A DNA stretch of 64,000 nucleotides, taken from positions 248,001 through 312,000 of the forward strand of contig AP026152.1 of NCBI GenBank assembly GCA_030295235.1. The letters are read 5' to 3'. The notes under the pieces were generated by a model. The model ran no database searches. It saw only the letters and a program-made list of their open reading frames with translations, and was not told the origin of the DNA. Shown here one piece after another: positions 46,734 to 57,737 of the stretch. Every line of letters starts with the position of its first letter. Position 1 is the first letter of the stretch. This DNA is from Fistulifera solaris. Its lineage: Eukaryota > Bacillariophyta > Bacillariophyceae > Naviculales > Stauroneidaceae. The translations under genes were made by a program, and so were the position numbers.

Positions 46734-48992
46734 TTACGAATCCAAAAGCTCTTCCACCAAACGTTGTTGCATGTCCAAACTGTAATGATGCATATTGGAA
46801 GTGTTGATGTTCGATCTCGAGTCGTCATTGTCGTCCTGTTGTTGTTTCTTGGCTTTCCGGGCATTCTCGAACATGAACGCCTTGGCCAGCCCCTGAGCCA
46901 AGGCTGTCTCGATCGAAGCGATCGTCGTGGGATCCATAATTCTATTCGAAGAATGCAATTCCGCATATTCCGATAACTGTATGAAGCGCTCCATGAGAAC
47001 ACGAATGCATTTCGTATCCAGCTTAGCGATATCCGCATCAATGGCGTGTTGTGCAATGCGCAACACATGCCAATGCCACGTTCGCAATAAAACAACACCA
47101 CTTTCTGAGTCTCCTTTCAAAAGTTGCAATATCGAATCATTCATCTTTTCGTCATTTTGATCCAAAGACGCCACCAATTCCATGGAATGCATCAACCACA
47201 ATGCTTCGGGAATATCCTGGATATGGGGACCCAAGGCTTCCACGACTGCTTCTCCCACCACTTTGGCGTCCGCCAATCGCGTGACTTCCGTTTCGCTTAC
47301 AGCCAGTGCCAAACGCAAAATCGTTTCGGCCGTGTCGATGCACAACAACGCAAGAGTCCGAGAGCAGGCTCCCAATGCACGATTTTCCTTCAACACCAAC
47401 AACTCCAGTTCTACTCCTTCCCATAACACCCAAACGGCCGTGGCGAAATCCAATCGCTCCATGCACGGACGATACAACGACAAGAGCATTGTCGAGGTCG
47501 CATCGAGTAATTGCAGACTCTGGCGTTCGACCAACGGACGGACGAGAGATACCATGGCCCGGGCGTAGCGTTCCGTGGTGGGTGCATAATGCTCTAAAAT
47601 CTCCGCCACCCATGTTCGGATGCGTTCTTCTTCTGAAAAGGGCAACAACAAGCGCACCGACAGTTGCACACCCAAATCGCAGTGTTCCGTCTGCGCCAAA
47701 GAAGACCGAATTGCATCAGAAGCATCGCACAAGAAATCGATTTTCCGTTCCGCCATCGATTCTCCTTCTAAAATTCCGGCATCGACAAACACATTACACA
47801 ACAACGCCAACTGCGGAACATAGAGTTAGAATGTAGAGTGAAAAACAATCCTTAATCCTCATTCAAAGCCACTTACCAAGACGGCCGGCAAAGCCGCTCC
47901 GGTTCCGGCTCCGTACACATACAATAAATGCAAGGCTTCTCCCGCATTCCCTTCCATGACTTGCAACAAGGCTTGATCGACTTCTTTGGTGTTGTCGAAC
48001 GATTGCGCCAACGCCCGCGCCCGACGACTGACGTTTTGCAAATGCGGCTGACGGTACAGCAATTCCACCAACAATGCCTCTTGCCAACTATCACACGGTG
48101 CTTCTCGAATATCACCCGATAGTATGGCGAGCAGCGGAGCCAATTCGGGGATGTGTCTCACGAGAGACAAACGAACCTGTTGCACATAATTTTGCCACCG
48201 TTTGTGTTTGCGGGATGCCGCTTCCGCATGAAAGGTGAAAGGCACATCCGCACCGTGACTCGTAGGGTTCGTCGTTTCCCAGAATTGATAATCGTGAGAA
48301 TGCACATCGAGATCTTCCAATACGACTGCTTCAATTTCATCGATTTGTTCCGCTTCTTGGTCATAGAAATGGGTGCGCCCCCCGGGGATGGGTGCAAGTA
48401 ACAACAAATCACGCATAACAAGGAAACTGTGTTCGATTTCCCGCATCGTTCGCGCATATTCTCGATCCTTTGTATTTGTTGTAGCGGCGACATACAACGA
48501 ATGCTTCGATAACAATCGCCAAGCTTCTTCCAAACATCCGTGCATGACGAATTTGAGAAGCAAGGACCAGTATCCTTCCCATTGTTCCGGTTGAGCCGCT
48601 TGCAGCATGTCATCATATTCTGGCATCAAGTCCGGCAATGAAGGCAAATGATGTTGCCGCAAATACCGCACCGTCTCGGCCGTTCCCGGTTGGAGAACGA
48701 TTTCCGACAAATGCAGGACCGCCAGGTTCAATTTCAATAAATCCAAATCCAACGTATCTTCCGCGGCATCATCAATGCATTGCGAAAGGACCGCGCGATA
48801 GTGTTGCAGTGTTTGGGTCGCATTCATCTTAATACTATCAATAGGAATCAATTGAATCAAAGCCGTCAATTCATGACTGTGACATCCCGTTCCGGTCCCC
48901 GCGTGCAACGTATGCACTTGACCGTTTTGTAACATCTGGAGGGCCGAAGGACGGGTCGGATCCCACGCCATGGTTGTTGTTGGAGTTGTCAT
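46734..48992 (-). CDS. NUP85: Nup85-like nucleoporin (Y-complex)
   Basis: The two exons, 48992-47877 and 47810-46734, are separated by a 66-bp intron (gtaagt...cgcag), phase 0, and give 730 aa with no frame breaks. The whole protein is an alpha-helical solenoid, as expected for the Nup84/Nup107 Y-complex scaffold. Family-like features are the WEGYWSLLLKFVMHGCLEEAWRLLSKHS block, WQEALLVELLYRQP, and a C-terminal helical half of decreasing conservation with an NMHHYSLDMQQRLVEELL end. Nup85 proteins show the same trunk with the LLxxLLY segment. The N-terminus lacks an evident extra blade. The call is from block-level resemblance, so an alternative helical-scaffold protein cannot be excluded. Confidence 0.65.
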
Positions 48993-49372
48993 GTTTTTAC
49001 GTTTGGAATCAAGAGAATAACAGGAGCTCAGTACTGGTAATGATAAAAATAATAAACAGCTTATTTCCGCAACAACGATAAACGACGTTATGCTTCCCGA
49101 TGATGCACGGATGGGTTCATCTCTTTCTTACAGACGATCAGACGTTTACAACAGCATGTTGTTGCGTTGTTAAATGACCGGTACTTGTAGTATAGTATTT
49201 TAATGTAGTGCTAGTCGTACTGCGATTTTTCAACATGGCTTCGACGAAAAACGACGACCATGATGTTTCTTGAAACCGTCAAAGAAAAAAGATCCAAAAG
49301 CTATCTCAGCCTATCATTATCATTACCCTTTTTCTTGAATCCCTTCTACTAATTCTTCTATTCTCTAGAAGA
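48993..49372. promoter_or_regulatory. Divergent intergenic region
   Basis: This 380-bp AT-rich stretch lies between the divergent starts of the Nup85-like gene and the aspartyl hydroxylase. No gene or repeat was seen. Confidence 0.3.
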
Positions 49373-50207
49373 ATGAAGCGAAGTCGATTGTTGTCGAATA
49401 GAAAGCCGTGGAGGAGTCGCTTCTTCTCGTCACACTCATCGAGTGACATCATTCAAGGTCCTTCGTGGTTGCGCACTTCGGTTTATCGTCCGTCTCCGTC
49501 CCTGGTCATTTTGCCCGGTTTACGGTCGTTGCCCTTCTGGACGCAACTCGATGACAACCACAATACACGCGTCGCGTATCAAGATCCACAAATCACGCAC
49601 GCGGTCCAATTTTTGGAACAACACGCTACGGACATTTCCAACGAATATCTACAAACCGTCAACATGCCCTCCAGTGATTATCCTCATACGACAGAACATG
49701 CTACATTACATACTGGACAATGGGATTGGCATTCCTTTGTTCAGAAGGGACAAATTCAATCCGCTTTTGCGCAACATTTTCCTATGACAGCTTCTCTACT
49801 ACTACAATTGAACCACGAAGGATTGTTGTTTACCGGAACACCGTTTGGATATGCCTTCTTTTCCACTCTGCATGCCTCGTCGAAAATTGCGGCACATACG
49901 GCACCGATGAACTTTCGTTTGCGCGTCCATTTGCCCCTCCAAGTGCCCGAACACACTAGTAGTACTACCGAACGACCGGCCTGTGGGATACGGGTCGGAC
50001 CTTTGACACGAACGTGGCACGAAGGGAAAAGCTCTCGTGTTGGATGATTCCTATGAACACGAAGTTTGGAATGAGACGTCGTCCCAACGAGTCGTATTGT
50101 TGGTGGATTTGTGGCATCCCGATGTCACGTTAGTTGAAAGAAAAGAGATTGTGGCCTTGTTTGATCATGCGCAACAACAGGGATGGTGGTCCAATCCATC
50201 CAAGTAA
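49373..50207 (+). CDS. Aspartyl/asparaginyl beta-hydroxylase-like dioxygenase
   Basis: The single exon encodes 277 aa after a one-base correction. The C-terminal half has the Asp_Arg_Hydrox double-stranded beta-helix of 2-oxoglutarate/Fe(II) oxygenases that hydroxylate Asp/Asn side chains. The sequence NFRLRVHLPLQVPE supplies the first metal-site His, TRTWHEGKALVLDDSYEHEVWN the second His, and SQRVVLLVDLWHPDV the Arg that binds 2-oxoglutarate plus the closing strand. The N-terminus MKRSRLLSNRKPWRSRFFSSHSSS is strongly basic, consistent with an organellar presequence. The frame breaks in the A4 run 50027-50030: removing one A joins GK to ALVLDDSYEHEVWN and extends the protein to the stop at 50205-50207. 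It is unlike the animal ER enzyme in having no TPR region. The substrate is unknown. Confidence 0.75.
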
Positions 50208-50271
50208 AATAATGAAATAAAAGTTTTTTACAGGGCGTTATTAACTATGTAGAGGACCCTACTGAAACAGA

Positions 50272-52017
50272 TTACCACGCTTTGCAATTTCCCGCCATGA
50301 AACGAAACACCCGTCGTCGACGACACTGGTGACCCGGGCAACATCCACGATCGGACCAACACAGTTGATTGAGCCGTGTACAAGCGGGTTTGATGATCGT
50401 GCGTTCCGATGGTTGGGGTGTGGTCGAGGGACTCGACGAGGGTCGCGGGGACGGTGCCGGCGATGGGGCTTCACTCGGAGATTGCGTCGGTGATGCGCTC
50501 GGTTCATGGGACGGAACCTGGGTCGGTCCCGAAGAAGGCGGTACGGAGGGTGTCGTCGTTGGGGCTTTACTGGGAAATTGAGTTGGCGAGGAACTTGGTT
50601 CGTGGGATGGGAATGGAGAAGGTTGAAAGGTTCTAGAGGGTCCCGAGGAAGGGGCGTAGGAGGGTTTCAGTGATGGTTGCTTTGAAGGCGATGCCGATGG
50701 TCGGAGTGTAGGAAAAAGCGTCGGATGGTGAGTTGGTTCGATGGAAGGACGATGGGAAGGGAACACCGAAGGTGCCATACTGTCCGTAGGTGTTACCGAA
50801 GGTGCTACACTGCTCGTCGGAGCAGCGGATCGAACTTGCGATGGACTCGCGCTGATGTGTTCTTGCGTCAAGTACAGCATCAAATTCGGGGATCCGGTGC
50901 GTAAATTATTTAAGGTTCCTGCCACAGCGCGTGACCGCAACACCGTATAAATATCCGTAAAACCCGAGAATCCTTCTTGCATTAACATGGCGACCGCACC
51001 AGCAACGAAGGGTGCGGCCTGCGAGGTGCCTTGTTTCGTGTCCGTGGCCGTGTTGGAAGAAATTCCCGCCGATACAATTTCGACGCCGGGTGCCCAAATA
51101 TCCACACAACTTCCATAGTTGGAGAACGATGCCTTAAAGTCTAAAGCATCCACGGCTCCAACGGAAATGGCGTCGGGGCTCCGTGAATAGGTGTTACACG
51201 CATTGACGTTCCAATTTCCCGCCGCGAGAACCACGACGACGCCCGCATCGCGGGCATCGGCAATGGCCGAATCCAACGAAGAGCTCGAAGATCCTTGAAT
51301 GCTCATATTCACGACTCGTTTTCCGGATCGATTTATAACATGACTCAGACCCGTCAAAATATTGGATAGTGTACAGGCCCCATCATTGTCGCACACACGG
51401 ACACTTCGCACATTCGCTTGTTTCGCCACTCCGTACTTGGTCCCCGCACAAATGGCGGCCACATGAGTGCCGTGTCCATTCCCGTCGGCGCACGCATTGC
51501 TGGAGCTGACAACATCCCGCGAACACACCGCCCGTCCTCCAAACTCTTGGTGTTGCAGGCGAATCCCTGTATCAAAGACATAAATATCCACTCCGTTCCC
51601 CGTATAGCCGTACCCAAATTCTTGATCGAGTGGTAAATCGATTTGATCAATGCGATCCAGTCCCCAATTCGGTGGATTGTATTGATAATTTGCTGTTTGG
51701 AAAACAAAATTCTCTTCAATATATTCGACGCGATCATCGTGTAACAAGCCAATTAACGCAAAGGCCGACAATTCTGCCGCAAAGCCTTGAATGCCGTTTT
51801 GATAAAGGCGTTGAATGTGCGTTTGATCACGGTACGCGCTCGTCATTTGAACGGCATCCACCGCAGTTGCCGTTTCGTGCAATACGACAATGTATTCACC
51901 CGGTATAACGTTGGTCGATAAGGCGCGGCGCAGTTTCGGATGTGCACCGATCCAATCTTGACCGATCACCACCTTACGAAAGAGGCTGAAAACAAGAAAA
52001 TAGCACCATCGTCGCAT
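50272..52017 (-). CDS. Secreted subtilase B with PSxxPS linker and a C-terminal knottin-like module
   Basis: The single exon encodes 581 aa with no frame breaks. A signal peptide (CYFLVFSLFRKVVIG) and an I9 propeptide (HPKLRRALSTNVIPGEYIVVLH) precede an S8A proteinase K-like domain. The catalytic residues are Asp in DIYVFDTGI, His in GNGHGTHVAAICAG, Asn in LAAGNWNVNAC and Ser in KQGTSQAAPFVAG. A linker of about 150 residues follows (encoded at about 50390-50840), built of repeated S/P-rich PSxxPS units. Linkers of this type are common in secreted and cell-wall proteins of diatoms. The last 36 residues form one cysteine module with spacing C-x6-C-x5-CC-x4-C-x12-C. The propeptide and domain match subtilase A in layout, but B lacks introns and A lacks the linker. 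Confidence 0.92.
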   Translation of the reverse strand: MRRWCYFLVFSLFRKVVIGQDWIGAHPKLRRALSTNVIPGEYIVVLHETATAVDAVQMTSAYRDQTHIQRLYQNGIQGFAAELSAFALIGLLHDDRVEYIEENFVFQTANYQYNPPNWGLDRIDQIDLPLDQEFGYGYTGNGVDIYVFDTGIRLQHQEFGGRAVCSRDVVSSSNACADGNGHGTHVAAICAGTKYGVAKQANVRSVRVCDNDGACTLSNILTGLSHVINRSGKRVVNMSIQGSSSSSLDSAIADARDAGVVVVLAAGNWNVNACNTYSRSPDAISVGAVDALDFKASFSNYGSCVDIWAPGVEIVSAGISSNTATDTKQGTSQAAPFVAGAVAMLMQEGFSGFTDIYTVLRSRAVAGTLNNLRTGSPNLMLYLTQEHISASPSQVRSAAPTSSVAPSVTPTDSMAPSVFPSHRPSIEPTHHPTLFPTLRPSASPSKQPSLKPSYAPSSGPSRTFQPSPFPSHEPSSSPTQFPSKAPTTTPSVPPSSGPTQVPSHEPSASPTQSPSEAPSPAPSPRPSSSPSTTPQPSERTIIKPACTRLNQLCWSDRGCCPGHQCRRRRVFRFMAGNCKAW

Positions 52018-52874
52018 TCTCGGGGAATTGACAGTCTATCGAGGCATTTCTATTCGATGTGCTTGGTGGATTGAAATGAAGAAGAGGATATTATTATGAA
52101 GATGATAATTCTAATAATGCCATTTGCCGATCAATAGCGACGAAATACGACCTTTTACGACCTCCACCCCAAAACACGACAAAAGTGAGAAAAAAGTCCA
52201 CAGTCTTTTGCACTAAAAAATAGCCTTCAGTAGCAAGCTGTACTCTTGACATTTTCGAATTAAGACCAACAGCGATTCTTCATTGTATGTGTCTCTGTCT
52301 GCAATAACTCTATCTTCCAAGTGTAGATTCGAGAACCGGTATGACGAATAGTTATACAGGCCAAACATAGTAACCTTAACCCCAGTCCGTGGACGTTCCT
52401 CCAATCCTTCGACTAGAGCTAGAGCTAGGGAGATATAACCATAAAGCACAGAGTGTCTAGAGTGGCACGGACCATGAGCATATTGTTTTAGCTACAATAT
52501 TCCAGGGGGCACAACCGTCCTGGTAATTTCATTGTTTTGTCACCAACTCTTTGTCAGCATAGCTGCCTTGACGAAAGCTAGGCTTGAAGTATTTTGGAGC
52601 GATAATATGTATACTATGTTGTTTTATCCATTCAATGAATTCGTACCAGCGGCAAGTGAGTTATATTGACAGGGACTTGTCCGTATTTCATACTAGAGGG
52701 ATAAGCAAGCAGCTTGGAATCAAAAAGGACACACATCTCCATAACAGCTTTCTGAATCATAATGACGCCTTTTGTAAACCAGCAGTAACAACTCTACTAT
52801 CCACCAATTCCCATACCATGTTTTTAAAATAGGGGAGCATTTATCATATTATTGTTGGTAGTAGTAGTCAGTTT
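52018..52874. other. Intergenic region without a recognised gene
   Basis: This 857-bp region lies between subtilase B and RPS9. Short open frames are present on both strands, but none resembles a known protein. An imperfect repeat of ctagagctag-like words occurs near 52410-52470. I see no RNA gene. Confidence 0.4.
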
Positions 52875-53682
52875 TTACTCGTCATCATCACCACCCGCCG
52901 CACGCGCCGCCGCACGTTTGCGAGCCAGACGACCTGGAGGACCTTGTCCGTAGGGAGAGTTGGTGGCAAAGTCAATGTGCTTTTCCGAAGCCGTTCGCAC
53001 ATTGAACGAGGGCACGTTGACCACTTGGTTGCCCACACGAATGTGACGTTGGCGGATCAAGACGCGGGCGTGGTGGATGCTCTTGGCGAGGCCCTGCTTG
53101 TAAACGGCGGTTTGGAGGCGGCGTTCCAACAATTTCTGCGTGGTTAGCTGCAAGACGGCATCGAGTTCGAGTTCATCGTCGGCCAAAAGTCCGTATCGGT
53201 TCATGCGACGCAAGAGAGCGGCACCTTCGAAAATACGTTTGTTGTCGCTGGGATCGAGAGTCAACAGAGTACGGGCGGCCTTTCGAAGTTTGGCCAAAGC
53301 GAACTGGACACGCCAGATTTCACGCTTGCAGCGCAAACCGTATTCTCCTACTAAGCGGAGTTCTGCGTCGAGACGTTCCTTTTCGAAAGGACGACGGGGC
53401 GTCTTGTACGTCTTTCGGTCTGTTGTTCGAAAACAAATAATAAAGCGTTAGAAACCGAACTAGCACACAAAATAGAGAGAATGATACGAGAGATCTCTAC
53501 ATTCGAGATTGCTGAAGAAGAAAGAGATCACAATGCACTGTGTATTCTTCCTTCCTCAACATTGCCGGCGGGCAAGAATTTCCGATCCGCAGCAAGTCTT
53601 ATAAATCCAGCGACTCCTTTCTTCTGCTTTCCCCTTACTCTATGAATAACTTACAATTGCGGTGGATGGCGTTTTTCGGCAT
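52875..53682 (-). CDS. RPS9: Cytosolic 40S ribosomal protein S9 (uS4)
   Basis: There are two exons, a 28-nt first exon 53682-53655 (MPKNAIHRN plus one base) and 53419-52875, with a 235-bp intron. The product is 190 aa with no frame breaks. The sequence is clearly eukaryotic uS4: [50 protein letters not shown], the S4 RNA-binding domain ([33 protein letters not shown]) and an acidic/basic tail ending GGDDDE. It binds 18S rRNA and is part of the decoding-site body. The tiny first exon and relatively long first intron right after the initiator are typical of ribosomal-protein genes. Confidence 0.97.
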
Positions 53683-54117
53683 GGTTCGTTGTTATTTTCT
53701 ATTGAGGTGCTAACTGCTACAGCAACAACTGAGTTTCATCAACAACACTGCGGAGCAATCGCTGCGGGGCTGAAGAATCTGTTTGGAGACGAAGTAACGC
53801 AGTAAGCGGTAAAATATCGAGGACATGAGAACGTGTCGCAGAGACTAAGTTTTACAATCAACTGTACTCTATTGAGTAACGCTGTATTGTACGGTAAAGC
53901 GGCGTGCATTCGTCGCTCGTGATGCAGTTCTCGTGACTCGCTTCATCCGAGAATGAAACTCCGCGACGATTGTTGTTTGCCTCGGACTTTTTGGTGAAAA
54001 AAATTTCGGCGTTTGGACGACCTCGCACTCCTTCGTCGCCATCACTGACAAGCTTTTCATATTATGTGCTCTTTCTTCCCATCAACACCTTAGTTGCATT
54101 ACTAACAAATAGTATGA
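53683..54117. promoter_or_regulatory. Divergent intergenic region
   Basis: This 435-bp region lies between the divergent starts of RPS9 and the glycosyltransferase. I see no gene and no clear motif. Confidence 0.3.
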
Positions 54118-55328
54118 ATGAATCGCCCCGCTAAAATTTCTGTTTGGAAGCGTCGCAAGAGCGGCATGAAGCCATGGTTGATTTCGTTTAGTCTGTTGAT
54201 AGTGGCTGTGGCGTTCTTGAACCTTTTGGTTTCTCTGAAAATCACGTCACCCGTCCCACCCACCGAATTAGTAGTACGCAAGAGCAACTCGACGTTACAA
54301 CAGAAAGACCCTTATCAAGTCATTTTCCCCAACGCCAATCATCCACCCTACACGGATTTTGCCCCGCATTTAAATGTGATTTGGAGTCGGGGCTGGTACA
54401 ACGCCGTTTCTCTGCCCCGCAGTGTGCCCATGAGTTATTACAATGACAAGGGACGGACGGATATGAAAACCAACAACAATATATTGGCCAAAATCTTTCA
54501 AGTGGACGATGTGTGTCGTGCCGAATATGTGTGGGTGCGGGGACGTGACCTCGGATGGTTTGCCACGACGTTGTTACCGAAATTGACCTGCCAAATCAAT
54601 TTAATAACTTCGGATGCCCCCAATGATGTTCCCATGAAACTCATGGGTGGCCAACAAGTCTTAAGTTCGGACAAAATCATTAACTGGTACGCCCAAGACA
54701 AGGCCTCGGATATTGACAAAATCAAGCCCATTCCCTTGGGAATTCCAATTCATTACGGATTCTCCGGTTCACCCAACAGTTTGGATACCATTGAGAAAAT
54801 GACCGAAATTCGACAAAATGCACCCATTTTTGAAGAGCGCAGTCGCATTATTTATTACGACAAGGGCACCATTGGCGGATCCGGTCGTCGCACCATCGAA
54901 CGAAGAGATGCTTTTAAAAAGTTGGAGAAATGCAACAATATACGAATCAATGCTCAAAAGGACACGCCCTGGATTTTTGGAAAACTCTTTCGTCGCATCA
55001 ATTCGGAGTATGTGTGACGGGTGTTGGTTGGGATACTTTTCGCATTTGGGAAATGCTATTCTTTGGAGTGATTCCGATTGTCAAGTCTTCGCCGTTGGAT
55101 TTGTTACTCATTCCAGCACATGTTCCGGTTCTCATCGTCAAGGACTGGTCCGAGATCTGCAACTTATCGGATGCGAAATACAATGAATTAATTGATAAGT
55201 ATCAAGGATGGATACGAAACGCCCACTATTGGCTGGAGCCGTCTTTATGGATACCAAGGAACCAGACTCGCATGGATGAATTATGCGAGGAGTCGCCCGG
55301 ATGTGAACCGAGGAAACTAAAGAATTGA
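54118..55328 (+). CDS. Type II membrane protein, exostosin-like glycosyltransferase
   Basis: The single exon encodes 403 aa after one base is restored. A short basic cytosolic tail (MNRPAKISVWKRRKSGMK) and one signal-anchor (PWLISFSLLIVAVAFLNLLV) give a Golgi type II topology. The lumenal part is like the exostosin/GT47-type proteins: DDVCRAEYVWVRGRDLGWFA near the start, KPIPLGIPIHYG in the middle, and the donor-site-like block GVGWDTFRIWEMLFFGVIPIVKSS...PVLIVKDWSEI, which resembles the GNGxDxxRxWEALxLGxIPIV...VIVxDW signature. The frame breaks in T5 54974-54978, where one more T gives DTPWIFWKTLSSHQFGVC. It presumably builds extracellular or cell-wall glycans; the sugar donor is unknown. Confidence 0.75.
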
Positions 55329-55413
55329 ATACTAGGTGTTAGAGGCAACACGAGGGATATTGGAAATTTTTGCCGGTTAAATTGTAAAGGGTTGGGCCTC
55401 TGGGTCGTTTCTA

Positions 55414-57278
55414 TTATATATTGATCGACGGCGGAACAAGAAGGCTGTTGATTTCATAAACAATTCCACGGAACACCAGTCCCAATTGACGGTTCCTGTT
55501 GTCGTTGAAGAAAATTGCCGTTGCCTCGCGACGCAATCTCACGTCTTCTCCTTGCCAAGAGACTATTCTTGTCGTCGTTCCCACTGGCAGTGTTTGGAAA
55601 TTGATCAAGCGGACGAGTACGTGGTACAGAACCACTTGTTCGTTGATGTCAGCATTGCGAGGATCTCTCAAAAAGTTGAATGTATCATCCGGAATACCCA
55701 CATCCGTTGGGGCAACAAGCGATCGGTCTTGTGTCGTCTTGAAAAAGTCCTCGGCGTCAGCGGCAATGATGAGCGTCATGAACCTACTGAACGCTCCGGA
55801 CTCGTCCATGTAGGAATATAGATTCAGAACTGCCGAGGGAGGCAAGAGTACGCTGTCGACATTGTGCAACACACCATCCGTAGCTCGTCGATCGGGTCGC
55901 ACAATCAACGAGAGAACGGGCGATGACGTCACAACTCGGATCGAATCGTCTAGTTCGTTGTCGAACGATGTCGAGCCCCCGCTAACATACGTAGTTCAGT
56001 ATTACTATCCGCCAGAGTATTCAAATCACTTAGGAAGTAATCGTTGGCCACCAGATGGTACGCAACGAGATCGAATAAATGAAGCGCATAGTTCTGGTCA
56101 GAAACAAGAAGATCCAAATATTCGGGGTCAAATCCAGCGAATGCCGCATTTGTCGGGGCAAACACCGTATATATATCCGTTGCCGGAGAGAGAATGTCGT
56201 CGATTCCGGACGCAAAAATTGCCGTTTCAAAAACGGAAAGTTGGGGGTCGACTTGAATAAGCTCAAGCAGTGTTCTGGAAACGCTCGGTTGCGGGCTCGG
56301 TTGCGGACTCGGCTGTGGACTTGGTTGCGGGCTCGGCTGCGGACTCGGTTGCGGACTTGGCTGTGGACTCGGTTGTGAGCTTGGTGCAGGGACGGGGACT
56401 GGAGCCGGAACTGGAACTGGTGCGGGCACAGGAGCCGGTACGGGAGCCGGAACTGGAGCTGGTGCAGGTACAGGGGCTGGTACGGGAGCAGGTACTGGAG
56501 CTGGTGCAGGCACAGGGGCAGGTACGGGAGCCGGAACTGGAGCCGGTGCGGGTACTGGAGCAGGTACGGGTGCTGGAACTGGAGCCGGTGCAGGTACAGG
56601 AGCAGGAACTGGAGCCGGTACGGGCGCAGGAACCGGAGCCGGTGCTGGTACAGGAGCTGGAACTGGAGCCGGTCCGGGTACTGGAGCTGGCGCCGGCACA
56701 GGAGCAGGAACAGGACCCGGTGCGGGTACAGGAGCAGGAGCCGGTACGGGCACAGGAGCAGGTACGGGTGCGACAACCGGTGATGAAGGTGTCGGCACGG
56801 GCGCGACAACCGGTGATGAAGGTGTCGGCACAGGGGCTATCACGGGCGATGAAGGTGTCGGCACGGGTGCTACCACGGGAGATGAAGGCGTTGGCACAGG
56901 GGCTACCACGGGAGATGAAGGTGTTGGAACGGGAGCTACCACAGGCGATGAGGGCGTCGGCACAGGGGCAATCACGGGCGATGAAGGCGTCGGAACGGGT
57001 GCTACCACCGGCGAAGATGGCACAGGGGCAACGACCGGTGACGACGGCACAGGGGCTACTACCGGAGCCGAAGGTACCGGAACTGTTGGCTGAACAACTG
57101 GGCTTGGTGTTGGCAAGGACATGCTGCTGTCAATTTGGAGATATCTCATCCAAAAAGCGCTATCCTGGCCAAATTTTTGTTCATCGTGCTGAATCTTGGT
57201 TTGTCGCAACCGACTTTCCGCTGTGACCTGATTTCTCAGGGAGACACTCAGAAGAAGCGAAAGTGCAAGAGACCTCAT
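55414..57278 (-). CDS. Secreted protein with Pro/Val/Ala-rich repeats and two FAS1 (fasciclin) domains
   Basis: The single exon encodes 621 aa after one base is restored. The start at ATG 57278 ([22 protein letters not shown]) gives a signal peptide; the frame is open further upstream. From about residue 70 it is repetitive: an 11-residue unit ([11 protein letters not shown]) repeated several times, then [11 protein letters not shown]-type units over about 130 residues, then PQPS repeats. Two FAS1 domains follow, one with [22 protein letters not shown] and one with [18 protein letters not shown]...[19 protein letters not shown]; both show the FAPTNxAF and YHVL-type signatures. FAS1 modules mediate adhesion in extracellular matrices. 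The break at 55976-55980 (a run of five C/G) needs one extra base to join LRMLAG to [15 protein letters not shown]. The sequence is repetitive DNA (about 56285-57090), so repeat number may be assembly-dependent. Confidence 0.82.
56285..57090. repeat. Coding minisatellite in the FAS1 protein
   Basis: Three successive repeat types are seen in the coding frame: 12-bp units encoding PQPS (about 56285-56385), 15-30-bp units encoding [11 protein letters not shown] (about 56390-56770) and 33-bp units encoding [11 protein letters not shown] (about 56770-57060). Copies differ mainly at synonymous third positions, showing selection on the protein. Length variation between alleles is likely. Confidence 0.75.
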
Positions 57279-57737
57279 GGTTGTTCGATTGGTCTCTTTG
57301 TTAAAACGAAGCGTCGCATAGAAGTTGTGTCTTTTTTCTCTTTGTCTAAAAAATGAGCGAGTGGAATGGAGGTGCGCGAAGCGCGCCTGGCGGACAAAGA
57401 GTTTCTTTACATAAAAGGAATATGGCCAACGCAAAGGCGCGAACATATGTTTGCCTAAGTGAAGTGACGGGCGTCACGCTAAGCGGTACACAAAATTCTA
57501 TACAAAGACTCCATTTGACGTTTCGTTCTCTATAGAGGTATTTTCTTCCCAAACTTTTGTATTACAGTAAGGTTACTAGTACGGAGTATTATTTTTCTAA
57601 GGTTTTATTGTTTATTCTTAGTTGAATGAGAACCGCTAAGATAGTTCGCCGCCAATCACAACTGTGACTGTGCTGTACGCGTACAGTCGAGCTAAAAGTA
57701 TAAAGAACAACTGTGACTGGTGACTGACTTGTGACTG
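57279..57737. promoter_or_regulatory. Divergent intergenic region with GTGACT cluster
   Basis: This 459-bp region separates the FAS1 gene from the unknown gene starting at 57738. It holds four GTGACT words within about 75 bp (57664, 57713, 57720 and 57731), immediately before that start, and a short GC palindrome gcgcgaagcgcgc near 57374. The cluster resembles the one upstream of the ATP synthase epsilon gene. Confidence 0.35.

Noticed and set aside
52213-52832. Two opposite open frames of about 80 codons in the 52-53 kb gap as genes
   Set aside because: No family resemblance, no splice structure and overlapping antisense frames of similar length.
57360-57390. GC palindrome gcgcgaagcgcgc as a terminator hairpin
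   Set aside because: Rho-independent-type hairpins are not expected in a nuclear genome, and no T-run follows.
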